DNA of 39,068 nt, from IMG/VR virus record IMGVR_UViG_3300037963_000192, positions 1-39,068 of that record, one strand, 5' to 3'. The DNA is from a virus. The notes beneath the pieces are model-generated. The model was not told the DNA's origin. It saw only the letters and a list, made by a program, of their open reading frames with translations, and did not search any database. A program made the translations under genes and the position numbers. This document shows positions 24,157-32,478 of this stretch, piece after piece (within the stretch, counting starts at the first letter, position 1; every line of letters starts with the position of its first letter).

Positions 24157-26069
24157 TGGCTAGATTTGTTAAATTTAAACCTGAAGGTATGCGAAAGATA
24201 GCTGCTAAAATGGGATATACAGGTTCTATGAATAACTTTAACTCTTATTTAGATAAAAATCCTAATAAGAGACAAGAGATGAATATGTATGAATCTGTAG
24301 CACAACGAATGGCTAAAGGTGGTTATGTAAGAATGCAAGAGGGTGGTACTACAGATACGCAGTATAGTAAGCTACCACAAACTGAAGTTCCAACAGGAGG
24401 AAATGTAGGCTCTGATAAAACTATTGCAGATGCTACAGCAGATAGAATGCAAGACCCAAGATTACCTGAAGGTGGAGTAACAGTTCCTATAGGTACAGGA
24501 ACAAACGAAAAGCAAATTGTTGATGAAGATGCAGGTCAAGTGTCAGGAGATGTAAATGTTGATGCTAAGACTGCAGATACTACGTTTGCCGATACTCCAA
24601 ACCAAACAGGTGCTAACACAATAACTGCAGAAACATCTTCAGATAAAGTTAATTCAGCAATGGACACAGTAAATGCGGCTCAAACTAATCCTGACGATCC
24701 AAGAAGTAAAGTCCTAGCTGCAGAAACAACAGAATCTAGTGTTAGTGATTTAGATGCCGCTCAAGGCAAACATATTAAATTAGAAAACCCTACGCAAAGA
24801 CAGATACAAGACGGTGAGCTTATTGACGGTGTAGCAAATGCAGAAAAAGCAGCTAAGTTTGCAGAACAAATTCAAGCAGCCGAAGCAACTCCATCAGCAA
24901 AAGCTACAGTACAAGGACAACTTTCAGAGTTAATGAAACAATTTGAAGGTGGCAACACTCCTCCTTGGGCATCAGGTGCTATGAGAGCAGTTGCTGAAAA
25001 GATGTCAGCAAGAGGATTGTCATCTAGTTCTATTGCTGGACAAGCTCTTATTCAAGCGGCTATGGAATCAGCTTTGCCTGTAGCTATGGCAGACGCTAGA
25101 ACCTTCACAGCATTTGAAAGACAAAACTTATCTAATAGACAACAAAGAGCACTACAAGCGGCACAGCAAAGAGCTAAGTTTATTGGACAGGAATTTGATC
25201 AAGCATTTAAAGCAAGAGTTATAAATGCATCTAAGATATCAGATGTAGCTAACAGAAATTTTACTGCAGAGCAACAGATTGCATTAGAAAACAGTAGAGC
25301 TGCTAATACTATGAACTTAGCTAATTTAAACAATAGACAAGCATTAGTAATGGCTGAAGCATCAGCATTGTCTCAGTTAGATATGGCTAACTTAAATAAC
25401 AGACAAAAAGCCGCAGTGCAAAATGCACAGAACTTTTTACAATTAGAGATGGCTAATTTATCTAATCTACAACAAACAGAATTGTTTAAGGCACAGCAAA
25501 GAACACAAGCTTTGTTTACAGATCAAGCTGCTATCAATGCTGCTAATCAATTTAATGCAACATCGCAGAATCAAACAGATCAATTCTTTGCTAATTTAGC
25601 ACAGACAGCATCACAGTTTAATGCAACACAAGCTAATGCTCAGGCACAGTTTAATGCAGGACAGATTAATACTGTAGAAAGATTTAATGCTGAGATAGAT
25701 AACCAACGTGATCAGTTTAATGCTACTAATCAATTAGCAATAGCACAAAGCAATGCAGTATGGAGAAGAGAGATTGCTACAGCCGATACAGCGGCAATCA
25801 ATAGAGCAAACGAATTAAATGCTAGTGCCGTTCTTGACATGTCTAAAACTGCATATGACAACCTTTGGTCTTATTTTAGTGACTCAATGGAATGGGCATG
25901 GACTAGTGCTGACAATCAATTGGATAGAATAAACGCATTAGCTATAGCAAATATTAGTGCAGATGCTAAGTCAGAAGCAGCTAAATTGCAATCATCTTCA
26001 GCGGCAGGCACAGCATTAGGCAAACTAATTGGAACATTAGGAGCCGCTTACATTACGCAAGTTTTTTAA
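24156..26069 (+). CDS. Internal virion protein with 22- and 11-residue helical repeats
   Basis: 637 residues; ATG overlaps the previous stop. N-terminal 70 residues are basic and contain AQRMAKGGYVRMQEGGTTDT. The region 75-235 is Thr/Ala/Asp-rich and probably flexible. At 265-320 is WASGAMRAVAEKMSARGLSS then AGQALIQAAMESALPVAMAD, a block typical of podovirus internal proteins. From residue 388 the protein is a repeat: three 22-residue units (MANLNNRQ-type), then from 465 nine 11-residue units (QFNATxxxxxx). The C-terminus is hydrophobic (GTALGKLIGTLGAAYI). The composition is rich in Ala, Gln and Asn with no Cys. Length and place in the post-fibre block fit ejection proteins (T7 gp14-gp16 region), which leave the capsid with DNA and form a channel through the host envelope. 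Confidence 0.65.
   Translation: MARFVKFKPEGMRKIAAKMGYTGSMNNFNSYLDKNPNKRQEMNMYESVAQRMAKGGYVRMQEGGTTDTQYSKLPQTEVPTGGNVGSDKTIADATADRMQDPRLPEGGVTVPIGTGTNEKQIVDEDAGQVSGDVNVDAKTADTTFADTPNQTGANTITAETSSDKVNSAMDTVNAAQTNPDDPRSKVLAAETTESSVSDLDAAQGKHIKLENPTQRQIQDGELIDGVANAEKAAKFAEQIQAAEATPSAKATVQGQLSELMKQFEGGNTPPWASGAMRAVAEKMSARGLSSSSIAGQALIQAAMESALPVAMADARTFTAFERQNLSNRQQRALQAAQQRAKFIGQEFDQAFKARVINASKISDVANRNFTAEQQIALENSRAANTMNLANLNNRQALVMAEASALSQLDMANLNNRQKAAVQNAQNFLQLEMANLSNLQQTELFKAQQRTQALFTDQAAINAANQFNATSQNQTDQFFANLAQTASQFNATQANAQAQFNAGQINTVERFNAEIDNQRDQFNATNQLAIAQSNAVWRREIATADTAAINRANELNASAVLDMSKTAYDNLWSYFSDSMEWAWTSADNQLDRINALAIANISADAKSEAAKLQSSSAAGTALGKLIGTLGAAYITQVF
25317..25514 (+). repeat. Three tandem 22-residue helical units
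   Basis: Residues 388-409, 410-431 and 432-453 each start with (L/M)ANL(N/S)N(R/L)Q. The third unit has Leu for Arg in the shared block. Twenty-two is two hendecads, the repeat length of a right-handed or straight coiled coil, and the unit is followed by eleven-residue repeats. Confidence 0.8.
25548..25844 (+). repeat. Nine tandem 11-residue (33-base) repeats
   Basis: Residues 465-563 divide without gaps into nine 11-mers. Seven carry 'Q/R-F/S-N/F-A' at positions 1-4 (QFNATSQNQTD, QFFANLAQTAS, QFNATQANAQA, QFNAGQINTVE, RFNAEIDNQRD, QFNATNQLAIA, QSNAVWRREIA); the eighth is diverged and the ninth returns with ELNASAVLDMS. Strict 11-residue spacing with a Phe at position 2 is a hendecad coiled coil. 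Confidence 0.85.
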
Positions 26070-26082
26070 TTTAGGAGTAAAA

Positions 26083-26316
26083 ATGATAACAAATCACGCA
26101 CAGGCAGTTATAAATTCTTTTGAAAGAATGAAACTTCCTAAACAACAAATTGAAAATAAAAAAGTAGGAATGATGGCAAGATCAAGACCCCCTATGCAAA
26201 GTATGGATAATGATGTTAAAAAGCAACCTGCAATAATAGCTAAAGAAATATATGATCATATAAAGAGTGCTAACATGAGATATAAAAATGGTGGAGATGA
26301 TGGAACAATCGTTTGA
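26083..26316 (+). CDS. Small basic protein, unknown
   Basis: 77 residues, ATG preceded by TAGGAG. It is Lys/Arg- and Met-rich: MITNHAQAVINSFERMKLPK, KVGMMARSRPPMQSMDNDVK, EIYDHIKSANMRYKNGGDDG. There is no hydrophobic segment and no known motif. Its 3' end overlaps the next gene by up to 29 bases. It lies in the block of internal virion proteins, so it may be packaged or help package them. Confidence 0.5.
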   Translation: MITNHAQAVINSFERMKLPKQQIENKKVGMMARSRPPMQSMDNDVKKQPAIIAKEIYDHIKSANMRYKNGGDDGTIV

Positions 26317-26788
26317 TAGACCTATTCCCGGAATGGGAATGACACATGAGGTAGGTGCTAGACCTTGGCAGAACCCTCCTACATATACAACAGTAGAAGA
26401 AGCTGTAAATTATTATGTAGAAAGAATGTCAACTGATCAATTTAGAGATCAGTTAATTGATGTCATGGAAATGGGTATACCATTAACAACTATGGCTAAT
26501 ACAATTCAACTAGCAAGCGTAATGGAAGGGGTGCATACTGTCGATGTGGGAATGATGTTATTGCCTATATTAGTAGAGTTGCTAAAGTCAATGGGAGATG
26601 CCTCTAATGTTCAATACGTAACTGGAATGGAAAAAACAGAGGGTGCAAGTAGTCCAACAGCACCTAGTTCAATTATTAATAATATGATGAGACAACCCAC
26701 GGAAGAACAAGAAATGCAACCTCAAGAACTTTCAGTGGAAGAAGAAACAGATGATCAACCAATGGGATTAATGGCAAGGAGAACATAA
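26288..26788 (+). CDS. Conserved podovirus protein of the ejection block, unknown
   Basis: 166 residues if it starts at the ATG at 26288. A start at 26300 (MEQSFDRPIPG) is also good because GGAG lies just upstream; it would give 162 residues. The N-terminus (FDRPIPGMGMTHEVGARPWQ, then NPPTYTTVEEAVNYYVERM) is a recognisable motif of marine podovirus structural regions. Residues 60-110 alternate hydrophobic and Met-rich stretches (LIDVMEMGIPLTTMANTIQL; VDVGMMLLPILVELLKSMG), the latter perhaps membrane-associated. The C-terminus is Glu/Gln-rich. The end overlaps the next gene by one base (TAATG). The function is not known; the neighbourhood suggests an internal virion protein or a factor loading it. 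Confidence 0.55.
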   Translation: MVEMMEQSFDRPIPGMGMTHEVGARPWQNPPTYTTVEEAVNYYVERMSTDQFRDQLIDVMEMGIPLTTMANTIQLASVMEGVHTVDVGMMLLPILVELLKSMGDASNVQYVTGMEKTEGASSPTAPSSIINNMMRQPTEEQEMQPQELSVEEETDDQPMGLMARRT

Positions 26789-28230
26789 TGGCATTTTTAG
26801 GTAGTTTAGGAAAAGCATTAGGATTAGATTCTGAATTTGGTAAAGGCTTAATAGCAGGAACAGCAACAGGCTTTGCTGAAGGTTTTGAAGATGATATCAA
26901 AAGGTCAAAAGATAATGTTGATAATTTATTAGCTATATCTTACAAAGGTGCTGTAGCTGATAAGAAAAGAAGAGACCAAGAATTAAAAGCTAATAAAGAG
27001 ATCATTGATGAGATTGTGGGAAATTTAAGTGTTAGTCAATCTAAAGACAAACAATCAGTTTTAGAGGCAACAAGAGGTTTAATAGATAAATACAACTTAA
27101 AAGGTGCTTTACAGTATTCTCAAAATTTAAAAACACAGTGGGCTAAAACAAATAGAGACCCTTTCGATGCTATAGAAATTGGAGAAAGAACTAATCATTC
27201 TACTCCCTTGAGTGCAGAGTTATTATCTGAATCCGTTACTGATCCAATAACTATTCCTGACATACAACAGATGGCTAAAAATGCTAATGTGGGTATAATG
27301 AAATTCTTTGGAAGCTCAGATGAAAAAGTAGAACGAATAGGTAATAGGGCAAAAGATATGATAAAAGCCTATGGCATAGACATAAACGCTAATAATTTAG
27401 ATTTGCCTCCTGCCGCAAAAGTAAATATAAGTCCTCTTATAATGGGTACTTTAGATAATCCAGTGCATGAAATAATACGTATTCAAAATTATTTAGAGGT
27501 CAATAAAGATACAATAACTCCAAAAGAAGAAAAATTAGCACTTAGTATGCTTGATGCTCAAAGAGCTATTATAAATACGGATAGGAAAATAAGAGAAGCT
27601 AGAATCCCAAAGCCTTTGGACAGAGCAGAATATAGGGCATTTAGACTTGGTGTGTTAGAGCTATTTGGGCAAGAATTAAATTTTAAAGCTTCATATGATG
27701 AAAAGAAAGAAAAGTACGTAACACTTGGGTTACAAAAAGAAAAAGAAGAAGTAGTTTTTAAGTATGTAAATGACCTAATGGATAAAATAGATGATGCCGC
27801 TAAAGCAGGAGCAGTAGGTGCTAAACAAAATACTATGAGGATAATACAAGAAAGTATTTTTGGAAATAAAGCATTAACTTTAGTTGATGGTATATTAACC
27901 ACAGATTCTACAACGAAACTTTTTAGTGATGAAGATGCTAGAATATTAGGAATGTCCACTAGACCATTAGTAGTTAATAATACAAGAACAGGGAATAATA
28001 ATAATAACATTGTAGCTAATTTAGACTCTCAAAAGCTAGACCTTATACGAATAGTTAAAGAAAAAGGTTTTAATAGTCCAGAAGGAACAGAGGCTGTTGA
28101 TGCTCTTACAGAGATATTGATTCAACAAAAAGAACTTACCCCTAACCCATACACTGATCAAAATCAAGCTAGAAGAGACGCTATAGAAGCAATAAAAAAC
28201 ACTGAAGTAGGAAACACACCTAGAGGTTAA
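26788..28230 (+). CDS. Internal virion protein, coiled coil with Gly-zipper N-terminus
   Basis: 480 residues, ATG overlapping the upstream stop. It begins MAFLGSLGKALGLDSEFGKG and LIAGTATGFAEGF, a Gly/Ala small-residue segment that could pack against a membrane. Long charged helices follow (DIKRSKDNVDNLLAISYKGA; DKKRRDQELKANKEIIDEIV). The middle is alpha with LSMLDAQRAIINTDRKIREA. Near 290-330 is a Lys/Glu-rich helix (KASYDEKKEKYVTLGLQKEK), and near 405-415 an Asn-rich stretch (NNTRTGNNNNNIVANL). No catalytic motif is visible. T7 gp15 and similar ejection proteins are larger, but order (between small proteins and the 1146-aa protein) matches an ejection protein. Confidence 0.55.
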   Translation: MAFLGSLGKALGLDSEFGKGLIAGTATGFAEGFEDDIKRSKDNVDNLLAISYKGAVADKKRRDQELKANKEIIDEIVGNLSVSQSKDKQSVLEATRGLIDKYNLKGALQYSQNLKTQWAKTNRDPFDAIEIGERTNHSTPLSAELLSESVTDPITIPDIQQMAKNANVGIMKFFGSSDEKVERIGNRAKDMIKAYGIDINANNLDLPPAAKVNISPLIMGTLDNPVHEIIRIQNYLEVNKDTITPKEEKLALSMLDAQRAIINTDRKIREARIPKPLDRAEYRAFRLGVLELFGQELNFKASYDEKKEKYVTLGLQKEKEEVVFKYVNDLMDKIDDAAKAGAVGAKQNTMRIIQESIFGNKALTLVDGILTTDSTTKLFSDEDARILGMSTRPLVVNNTRTGNNNNNIVANLDSQKLDLIRIVKEKGFNSPEGTEAVDALTEILIQQKELTPNPYTDQNQARRDAIEAIKNTEVGNTPRG

Positions 28231-28231
28231 A

Positions 28232-31200
28232 ATGTTAGAAGATTATACAACTTTTCCAAAAGAAAAATTAACTAGAGAAAACTTAGTTAAAAATTTTAAA
28301 TTTATTTCTGATGCTAGAGCATTTTTAGCTGACAGAGAAGATTATTATTCTGATGATCCTAACGAAGTATACGATAGATACTTAGAACACTTTAGATATC
28401 AAAATGTAAATGAAGTCACTGCAGTTAGAGACATGTATCAAGCACAAGATTATCAAAGAAAAGGAAATATTAAAGGTTTAGATCGAATGGGAAGGCTTAT
28501 GGATACATTCGACAAACAAGATAGTGAATTTACATCAGAAACCTTAACCGATTACTTAGGTGGTATTTTCACTGCACCTTCTACATACGCTGGTATGTTT
28601 TCCTTTGGTGCTGGAAAAGGAGGTGCTTTAGCTGCTCAACAAGGAATTAAATTTGGTATAAAAGAAATAATAAAAAATGGTGCAAAAGTTGAAGGTAAAA
28701 ATTTAACGACAGGAGCATTAAAAAAAGCAGGAAATTACTCTAGGTTAAAAGCTTTAAGAGAAGGATTTGCTAATGGTGGATATAAAGCTGCCATAGGTGC
28801 TGGAGTAGTAGACGCATTAGGTGCGGCTGGAACTGTTGCTGCTCAAGAAGAGACTAGAGTTACTTATGACCCTACTCGTGAGTTTGACAATTCAAATGTA
28901 GCATTTGCAGGAGCTATAGGTTTTCTTCCGGGATCACTAATAGGTGGTTTTACAGGATCACAAAAGGCTATTACATCTAATGCAGCAGAAGCATATTTAC
29001 AAAATGCAATGAAAGAAAATAGAAAATTAATTCAATCTTCTTATAAGAATCACACATATAAGAATTTAAATGATACAGGTTCTGTAGGCAAATTAACTAG
29101 AGACCTAAATTCTAAATTAAAAAAAGTAGCATTGTCAGAATCAGCAGAAGAATCTTTAAAGTTAGGTAAAAAATTAAAAATTGATTTAGCTCCTGAACGT
29201 GGAACATTACTAAGTTTTGATAGCAAGTTAATAGCAAACATATCATCTGCGGGAGCAGAATTGTTGAACAAAATAGGACCTGCTCCTAACGTAACTAAAG
29301 GTAGTAGAGAAGATTTAGAAGAAAGAATAACTGCTAAAATAGCAAGAGGATTTAACTCACCTAATGAAGCAGATAGAAATGCAATGGTTGAATCATTTCA
29401 AGGTATTTTAAAAAAATATAATTTAACAGCACAAGAATTTGGAGCGTTATATTTAGCTGAAATATCAGAGGCAGGTAGAACATTGGGTGTGCAAGGAAGA
29501 ATAGCTAAAAAAGAGGTAAAGGAGCTTTTTGGAAACTTAACTGAAATTGATAAGGGTCTGTACACATTAGGTAGAACAACAGAGATAGCTAGAGAAGGCA
29601 TAAGAAAAAATGCAGACAGAGGTAATTTTCTTAATTCTATTGATGATTTTTTTACTTCTTTAAATAAAACTCGTATAGGTTTAATGACTATACAATTAGC
29701 AACAACAGTGCGAAACACAACTAATGGTTATTTAAGAAATTATGTATATGGTCTTAACAATTTTAATGCTGGTGTTTTAAGACAAGTAAAAGCTGGAGCA
29801 TTGTTAACTGCAGGATTTTTAAGAAAGCCTACATTTAATTTAAGTGATGATTCTTTAAAAAGAGCAGGAACATTTGCCTCTAAAGAAGGAGTTGCTGATT
29901 TAAAAAATGCATGGAGTTCTGCATACTTAAAAGACATGGTTTTGGGAATGCAAAGTGAAGACACTGCAGTGTTAGTAAAAATGTTTAGAGACCCTAGATT
30001 AGGAAACTCAGAAAAAGCAGTAGAGCTTTTTAGATCATTAGGAGATATAGGAAACGCTACTAGTTCTAGGATAGGAACACAGAATAGTAGAATGATGAGA
30101 ACAGCTTCTTTTCTAAATGGATTTAATACGTTTAGTGATAATATGTTTAAAGCCGCTATATTTTCTAGAGAGTTAAATAAACTAATAAGCCTAGACGCAG
30201 GTGATGTATTTAAAAAAAATGGAATAAACAATTTAAGTGATTTAGTTTCTCAAGGTAAACTAAAAATGATGGATGATAAAGCTATAGCAAGTGCCATGCA
30301 ACAAGCTATGGATTTCACATACCAAACAGGAAGATTTAAAGGAAGAAAGGGTGGATTTAATACATTTGCTGACGGATTTATAAATATATTTAGCAGTAAA
30401 TTAGGCTCTGCTTTTGTTCCTTTTCCTAGATATATGATTAATGCCTTCAGATTTGCTTACGAACATGCTCCTATAGTTGGACTATATGACGCAGGAGGTA
30501 TACTAAATAAAGCAGGTGGAATAGATAGACTTTCAAAACAAATAACAGGTCTTACTACTCTTACTGCATTCTATGGAATGAGAGAGCAGTTAGGAGATGA
30601 GACCACAGGTGCTTATCAATACAAAAATCCATTTGGTCATGGAACATTTGATGCGAGAGCAGCTTTAGGTCCTTTCACTCCGTTTGCGGCATTAGCAGAT
30701 TATCTTTATAGATTGGGAAAACCAAAAGGTTATTTTGAAAGAGAGTATGGATTTAGGTTGCATGACAACGATAAAGTGTCAGAGAAAATGAGTATAAGAG
30801 AATTGTCTACATCATTAACAGGTGGAGCATTTGGTAGAGCAGGTGTGAGTTTAGATATGATTGATGGATTAGCTAAAGTTTTAGCACAAGAAGGCAACTT
30901 ATCTGATCAAACTAAATTTTCTGAGGCGGGTGCAAGATTTGCTGGAAATTATCTCAGCACTTTTGTTGTAGGTGCAGGAATGATTAAAGATGTATATGCT
31001 ATGACTAATCCAGAGTATAGATTGTTAACAGACAATACAGATGTAGAGTTTGTACCTTACATGTTAAAACAAGCTACTAGATCATTCCCTATGGAAGCAC
31101 ACGCAGATGGTGATGGATTCTTTGAGAGACCAGTGCAAACATCTCCTTACAAATCTAGTGGTATAATGAATCATATGCCTCTTTTTAGACAAATATCAGG

Positions 31201-31672
31201 ATTAACTCCACAAGAGCCAAGAAATACTGCACAAAAAGAATTAGATAGATTGAGATTAGATTATGTAGAAGTAGCACCTAGAAAGTTAGGAGACCCTGAG
31301 GCTAATAGAGATGCTAGACTATTTACTGGATATGCCCTTGAAGGCTACTTAGCAGACTATATAAATAGTCCTGAGTATCGTGCTTTAAAAAATGATTATC
31401 AAAAAAAGAAAGCATTAAAAATAGAAATGGCTAACATAAAAAATGAGGCATTGGCTTATGCTTTAAAAGAACAAGATTGGGATACATCAGAAGATATAGA
31501 AAGAAAAAATAAAGCTCGTTATCTTAAACTTAGATCATTAGATAGAAAAATAATAGAAAGAGAATGGAAAGACAGAAATCCTAATGACGAATTAGGACAA
31601 GATGATTATGGGGAATTATTAGACATAGGATTAGATTTAAGACTTATTAAAAGCAAACCTATATTGAAGTAA
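28232..31672 (+). CDS. Large internal virion (ejection) protein
   Basis: 1146 residues; GAGG upstream, one base after the previous stop; it is the last gene of the plus arm. The N-terminal 90 residues are charged. Residues about 108-240 have several Gly/Ala-rich amphipathic or hydrophobic stretches (APSTYAGMFSFGAGKGGALA; AAIGAGVVDALGAAGTVAAQ; VAFAGAIGFLPGSLIGGFTG) that could insert into a membrane. The middle has long helices and DFTYQTGRFKGRKGGFNTFA; the region near 715-740 (FINIFSSKLGSAFVPFPRYM) recalls a domain of phage polyvalent proteins, though I cannot name it safely. The C-terminus is strongly charged. No lytic transglycosylase motif is recognised, unlike T7 gp16. It is likely packaged in the capsid core and ejected with DNA. 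The 3' end overlaps the opposite-strand gene by 14 bases. Confidence 0.65.
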   Translation: MLEDYTTFPKEKLTRENLVKNFKFISDARAFLADREDYYSDDPNEVYDRYLEHFRYQNVNEVTAVRDMYQAQDYQRKGNIKGLDRMGRLMDTFDKQDSEFTSETLTDYLGGIFTAPSTYAGMFSFGAGKGGALAAQQGIKFGIKEIIKNGAKVEGKNLTTGALKKAGNYSRLKALREGFANGGYKAAIGAGVVDALGAAGTVAAQEETRVTYDPTREFDNSNVAFAGAIGFLPGSLIGGFTGSQKAITSNAAEAYLQNAMKENRKLIQSSYKNHTYKNLNDTGSVGKLTRDLNSKLKKVALSESAEESLKLGKKLKIDLAPERGTLLSFDSKLIANISSAGAELLNKIGPAPNVTKGSREDLEERITAKIARGFNSPNEADRNAMVESFQGILKKYNLTAQEFGALYLAEISEAGRTLGVQGRIAKKEVKELFGNLTEIDKGLYTLGRTTEIAREGIRKNADRGNFLNSIDDFFTSLNKTRIGLMTIQLATTVRNTTNGYLRNYVYGLNNFNAGVLRQVKAGALLTAGFLRKPTFNLSDDSLKRAGTFASKEGVADLKNAWSSAYLKDMVLGMQSEDTAVLVKMFRDPRLGNSEKAVELFRSLGDIGNATSSRIGTQNSRMMRTASFLNGFNTFSDNMFKAAIFSRELNKLISLDAGDVFKKNGINNLSDLVSQGKLKMMDDKAIASAMQQAMDFTYQTGRFKGRKGGFNTFADGFINIFSSKLGSAFVPFPRYMINAFRFAYEHAPIVGLYDAGGILNKAGGIDRLSKQITGLTTLTAFYGMREQLGDETTGAYQYKNPFGHGTFDARAALGPFTPFAALADYLYRLGKPKGYFEREYGFRLHDNDKVSEKMSIRELSTSLTGGAFGRAGVSLDMIDGLAKVLAQEGNLSDQTKFSEAGARFAGNYLSTFVVGAGMIKDVYAMTNPEYRLLTDNTDVEFVPYMLKQATRSFPMEAHADGDGFFERPVQTSPYKSSGIMNHMPLFRQISGLTPQEPRNTAQKELDRLRLDYVEVAPRKLGDPEANRDARLFTGYALEGYLADYINSPEYRALKNDYQKKKALKIEMANIKNEALAYALKEQDWDTSEDIERKNKARYLKLRSLDRKIIEREWKDRNPNDELGQDDYGELLDIGLDLRLIKSKPILK

Positions 31673-31910
31673 TATATCTAAGTATACCCATTAACAAAGC
31701 AGTACACGCTACTCCGTTAACAAAAAGTAATGCTCTATCGTGCCAAAGATAAGCCATACCTGCAAGGCATGCAGTGCCTACGCAAGAGGATATTAGATCG
31801 TAGAAGGGAAACACACCTACTGCCCTGCATATTATCCCTGACACGATGAACATTGAACCTACCCATTTTAAATACCAAGATAGGTCATGAGTTGGAGTTA
31901 TTTTTTGCAT
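31659..31910 (-). CDS. Small membrane protein with three hydrophobic segments (possible holin)
   Basis: 83 residues, the last gene of the minus arm. It begins MQKITPTHDLSWYLKWVGSM and has three hydrophobic segments: about 12-33, 38-54 and 61-82 (WVGSMFIVSGIICRAVGV; LISSCVGTACLAGMAYLW; LLFVNGVACTALLMGILRY). WHDRALLFVNGVA between segments two and three is a pattern I recognise from small membrane proteins of marine podoviruses. Size and layout match a class I holin, but the sequence alone cannot prove this, and no endolysin is seen nearby. Its start lies within the 3' end of the upstream gene (26-base overlap), and its stop overlaps the opposing gene by 14 bases. The ATG has AAGGAG upstream. 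Confidence 0.55.
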   Translation of the reverse strand: MQKITPTHDLSWYLKWVGSMFIVSGIICRAVGVFPFYDLISSCVGTACLAGMAYLWHDRALLFVNGVACTALLMGILRYITSI

Positions 31911-32049
31911 TGAACTCCTTTAACTTTTTAAAGGTTATTTCAGCTAAACTATTTATAAGCCTCAAGTTTTCTATGATTTCTTCTAGCTTTTTAGACGCTG
32001 TATTATTTTTTTGTTGCATAAATTTTTTAGCTTCTTCTTCTAGCTTCAT
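31885..32049 (-). CDS. Small coiled-coil protein
   Basis: 54 residues from the ATG at 32049; a TTG at 32076 would add nine residues. It is mostly helical and charged: MKLEEEAKKFMQQKN, then KKLEEIIENLRLINSLAEIT and FKKLKEFNAKNN. There is no known domain. It overlaps the RMF-like gene at its 5' end by about 23 bases and the membrane-protein gene at its 3' end by 26 bases, so it is probably translated by coupling. A role as a partner of the membrane protein, like a holin regulator, is possible but unsupported. Confidence 0.5.
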   Translation of the reverse strand: MKLEEEAKKFMQQKNNTASKKLEEIIENLRLINSLAEITFKKLKEFNAKNNSNS

Positions 32050-32254
32050 TTTTTTCTGCCTGTCTATAATAGGCAAAGTTATAACCTCTCTGCCATTCCC
32101 TATGTTGCATGGTACTTTCGGGAAAGGGGTTCTTTTTATTTAATCGGAATCCAGTCAATCCTTGGTTGTACTGCAACTTTAATGGTGCATCATACTTACC
32201 CAAGCCTCGTTCCTTTCTACTTAGATTCTTTTGGTTTTTCTTTTGTTTTTGCAT
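32027..32254 (-). CDS. Ribosome modulation factor (RMF/CrpP)-like protein
   Basis: 75 residues; purine-rich AGAAGAAG before the ATG, within the 3' end of the upstream gene (38-base overlap). The first 20 residues are very basic. Residues 28-65 match the RMF pattern: QYNQGLTGF (compare 'GYQAGIAG' of E. coli RMF), NPFPES, then QHREWQRGYNFAYYR (compare 'QRSQWLGGWREA'). Key residues are Y29, G32, G35, W54, G57 and Y58. RMF binds the small ribosomal subunit and makes inactive 100S dimers in stationary phase. The same fold occurs in CrpP-type proteins. In a phage it could slow or redirect host translation. The match is short, but spacing and residue types agree along the whole domain. The extra basic N-terminus is not in the host protein. 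Confidence 0.6.
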   Translation of the reverse strand: MQKQKKNQKNLSRKERGLGKYDAPLKLQYNQGLTGFRLNKKNPFPESTMQHREWQRGYNFAYYRQAEKNEARRRS

Positions 32255-32468
32255 CTTCTTCTTTTCTAGGCTCTAAGTATTTTATAACCATCATTAGTTT
32301 ATCGTCATACATAGAAACCTTTTCTAATTCTTTATCAATAGTTTCTATAACATCTGAGTGTTCTCCAACACCTACTGGCTGACGTAAATATACCTCTACA
32401 TTAGACAAATGTTTATTTATGTTACCTACATAATAAGACTTTAAAGCCGCTACTAACATATCTCTCAT
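32217..32468 (-). CDS. Conserved small phage protein, VEVYLxxPVGVGEH family
   Basis: 83 residues, ATG with AAGGAG upstream, ten bases after the ribonucleotide reductase stop. It begins MRDMLVAALKSYYVGNINKH, then NVEVYLRQPVGVGEHSDVIE, TIDKELEKVSMYDDKLMMVI, and a Lys/Glu-rich tail. The 'N-V-E-V-Y/F-L-x-x-P-V-G-V-G-E-H-x-D-V-I-E-T-I-x-x-E-L' motif occurs in small proteins of many marine phages; the function is not known. It is helical apart from the Pro-Val-Gly turn. The start is good, so this is a real gene. It overlaps the RMF-like gene by 38 bases at the 3' end. Confidence 0.65.
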   Translation of the reverse strand: MRDMLVAALKSYYVGNINKHLSNVEVYLRQPVGVGEHSDVIETIDKELEKVSMYDDKLMMVIKYLEPRKEEDAKTKEKPKESK

Positions 32469-32478
32469 TTATAACTCC

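Noticed and set aside
27558-28010. 150-codon minus-strand frame within the internal virion gene
   Set aside because: Low-complexity Leu/Ser-rich antisense product without a start signal.
31853-32143. 96-codon plus-strand frame across the small minus-strand genes
   Set aside because: It is hydrophobic antisense of Lys/Glu-rich genes, has no ribosome site and runs against the arm direction.
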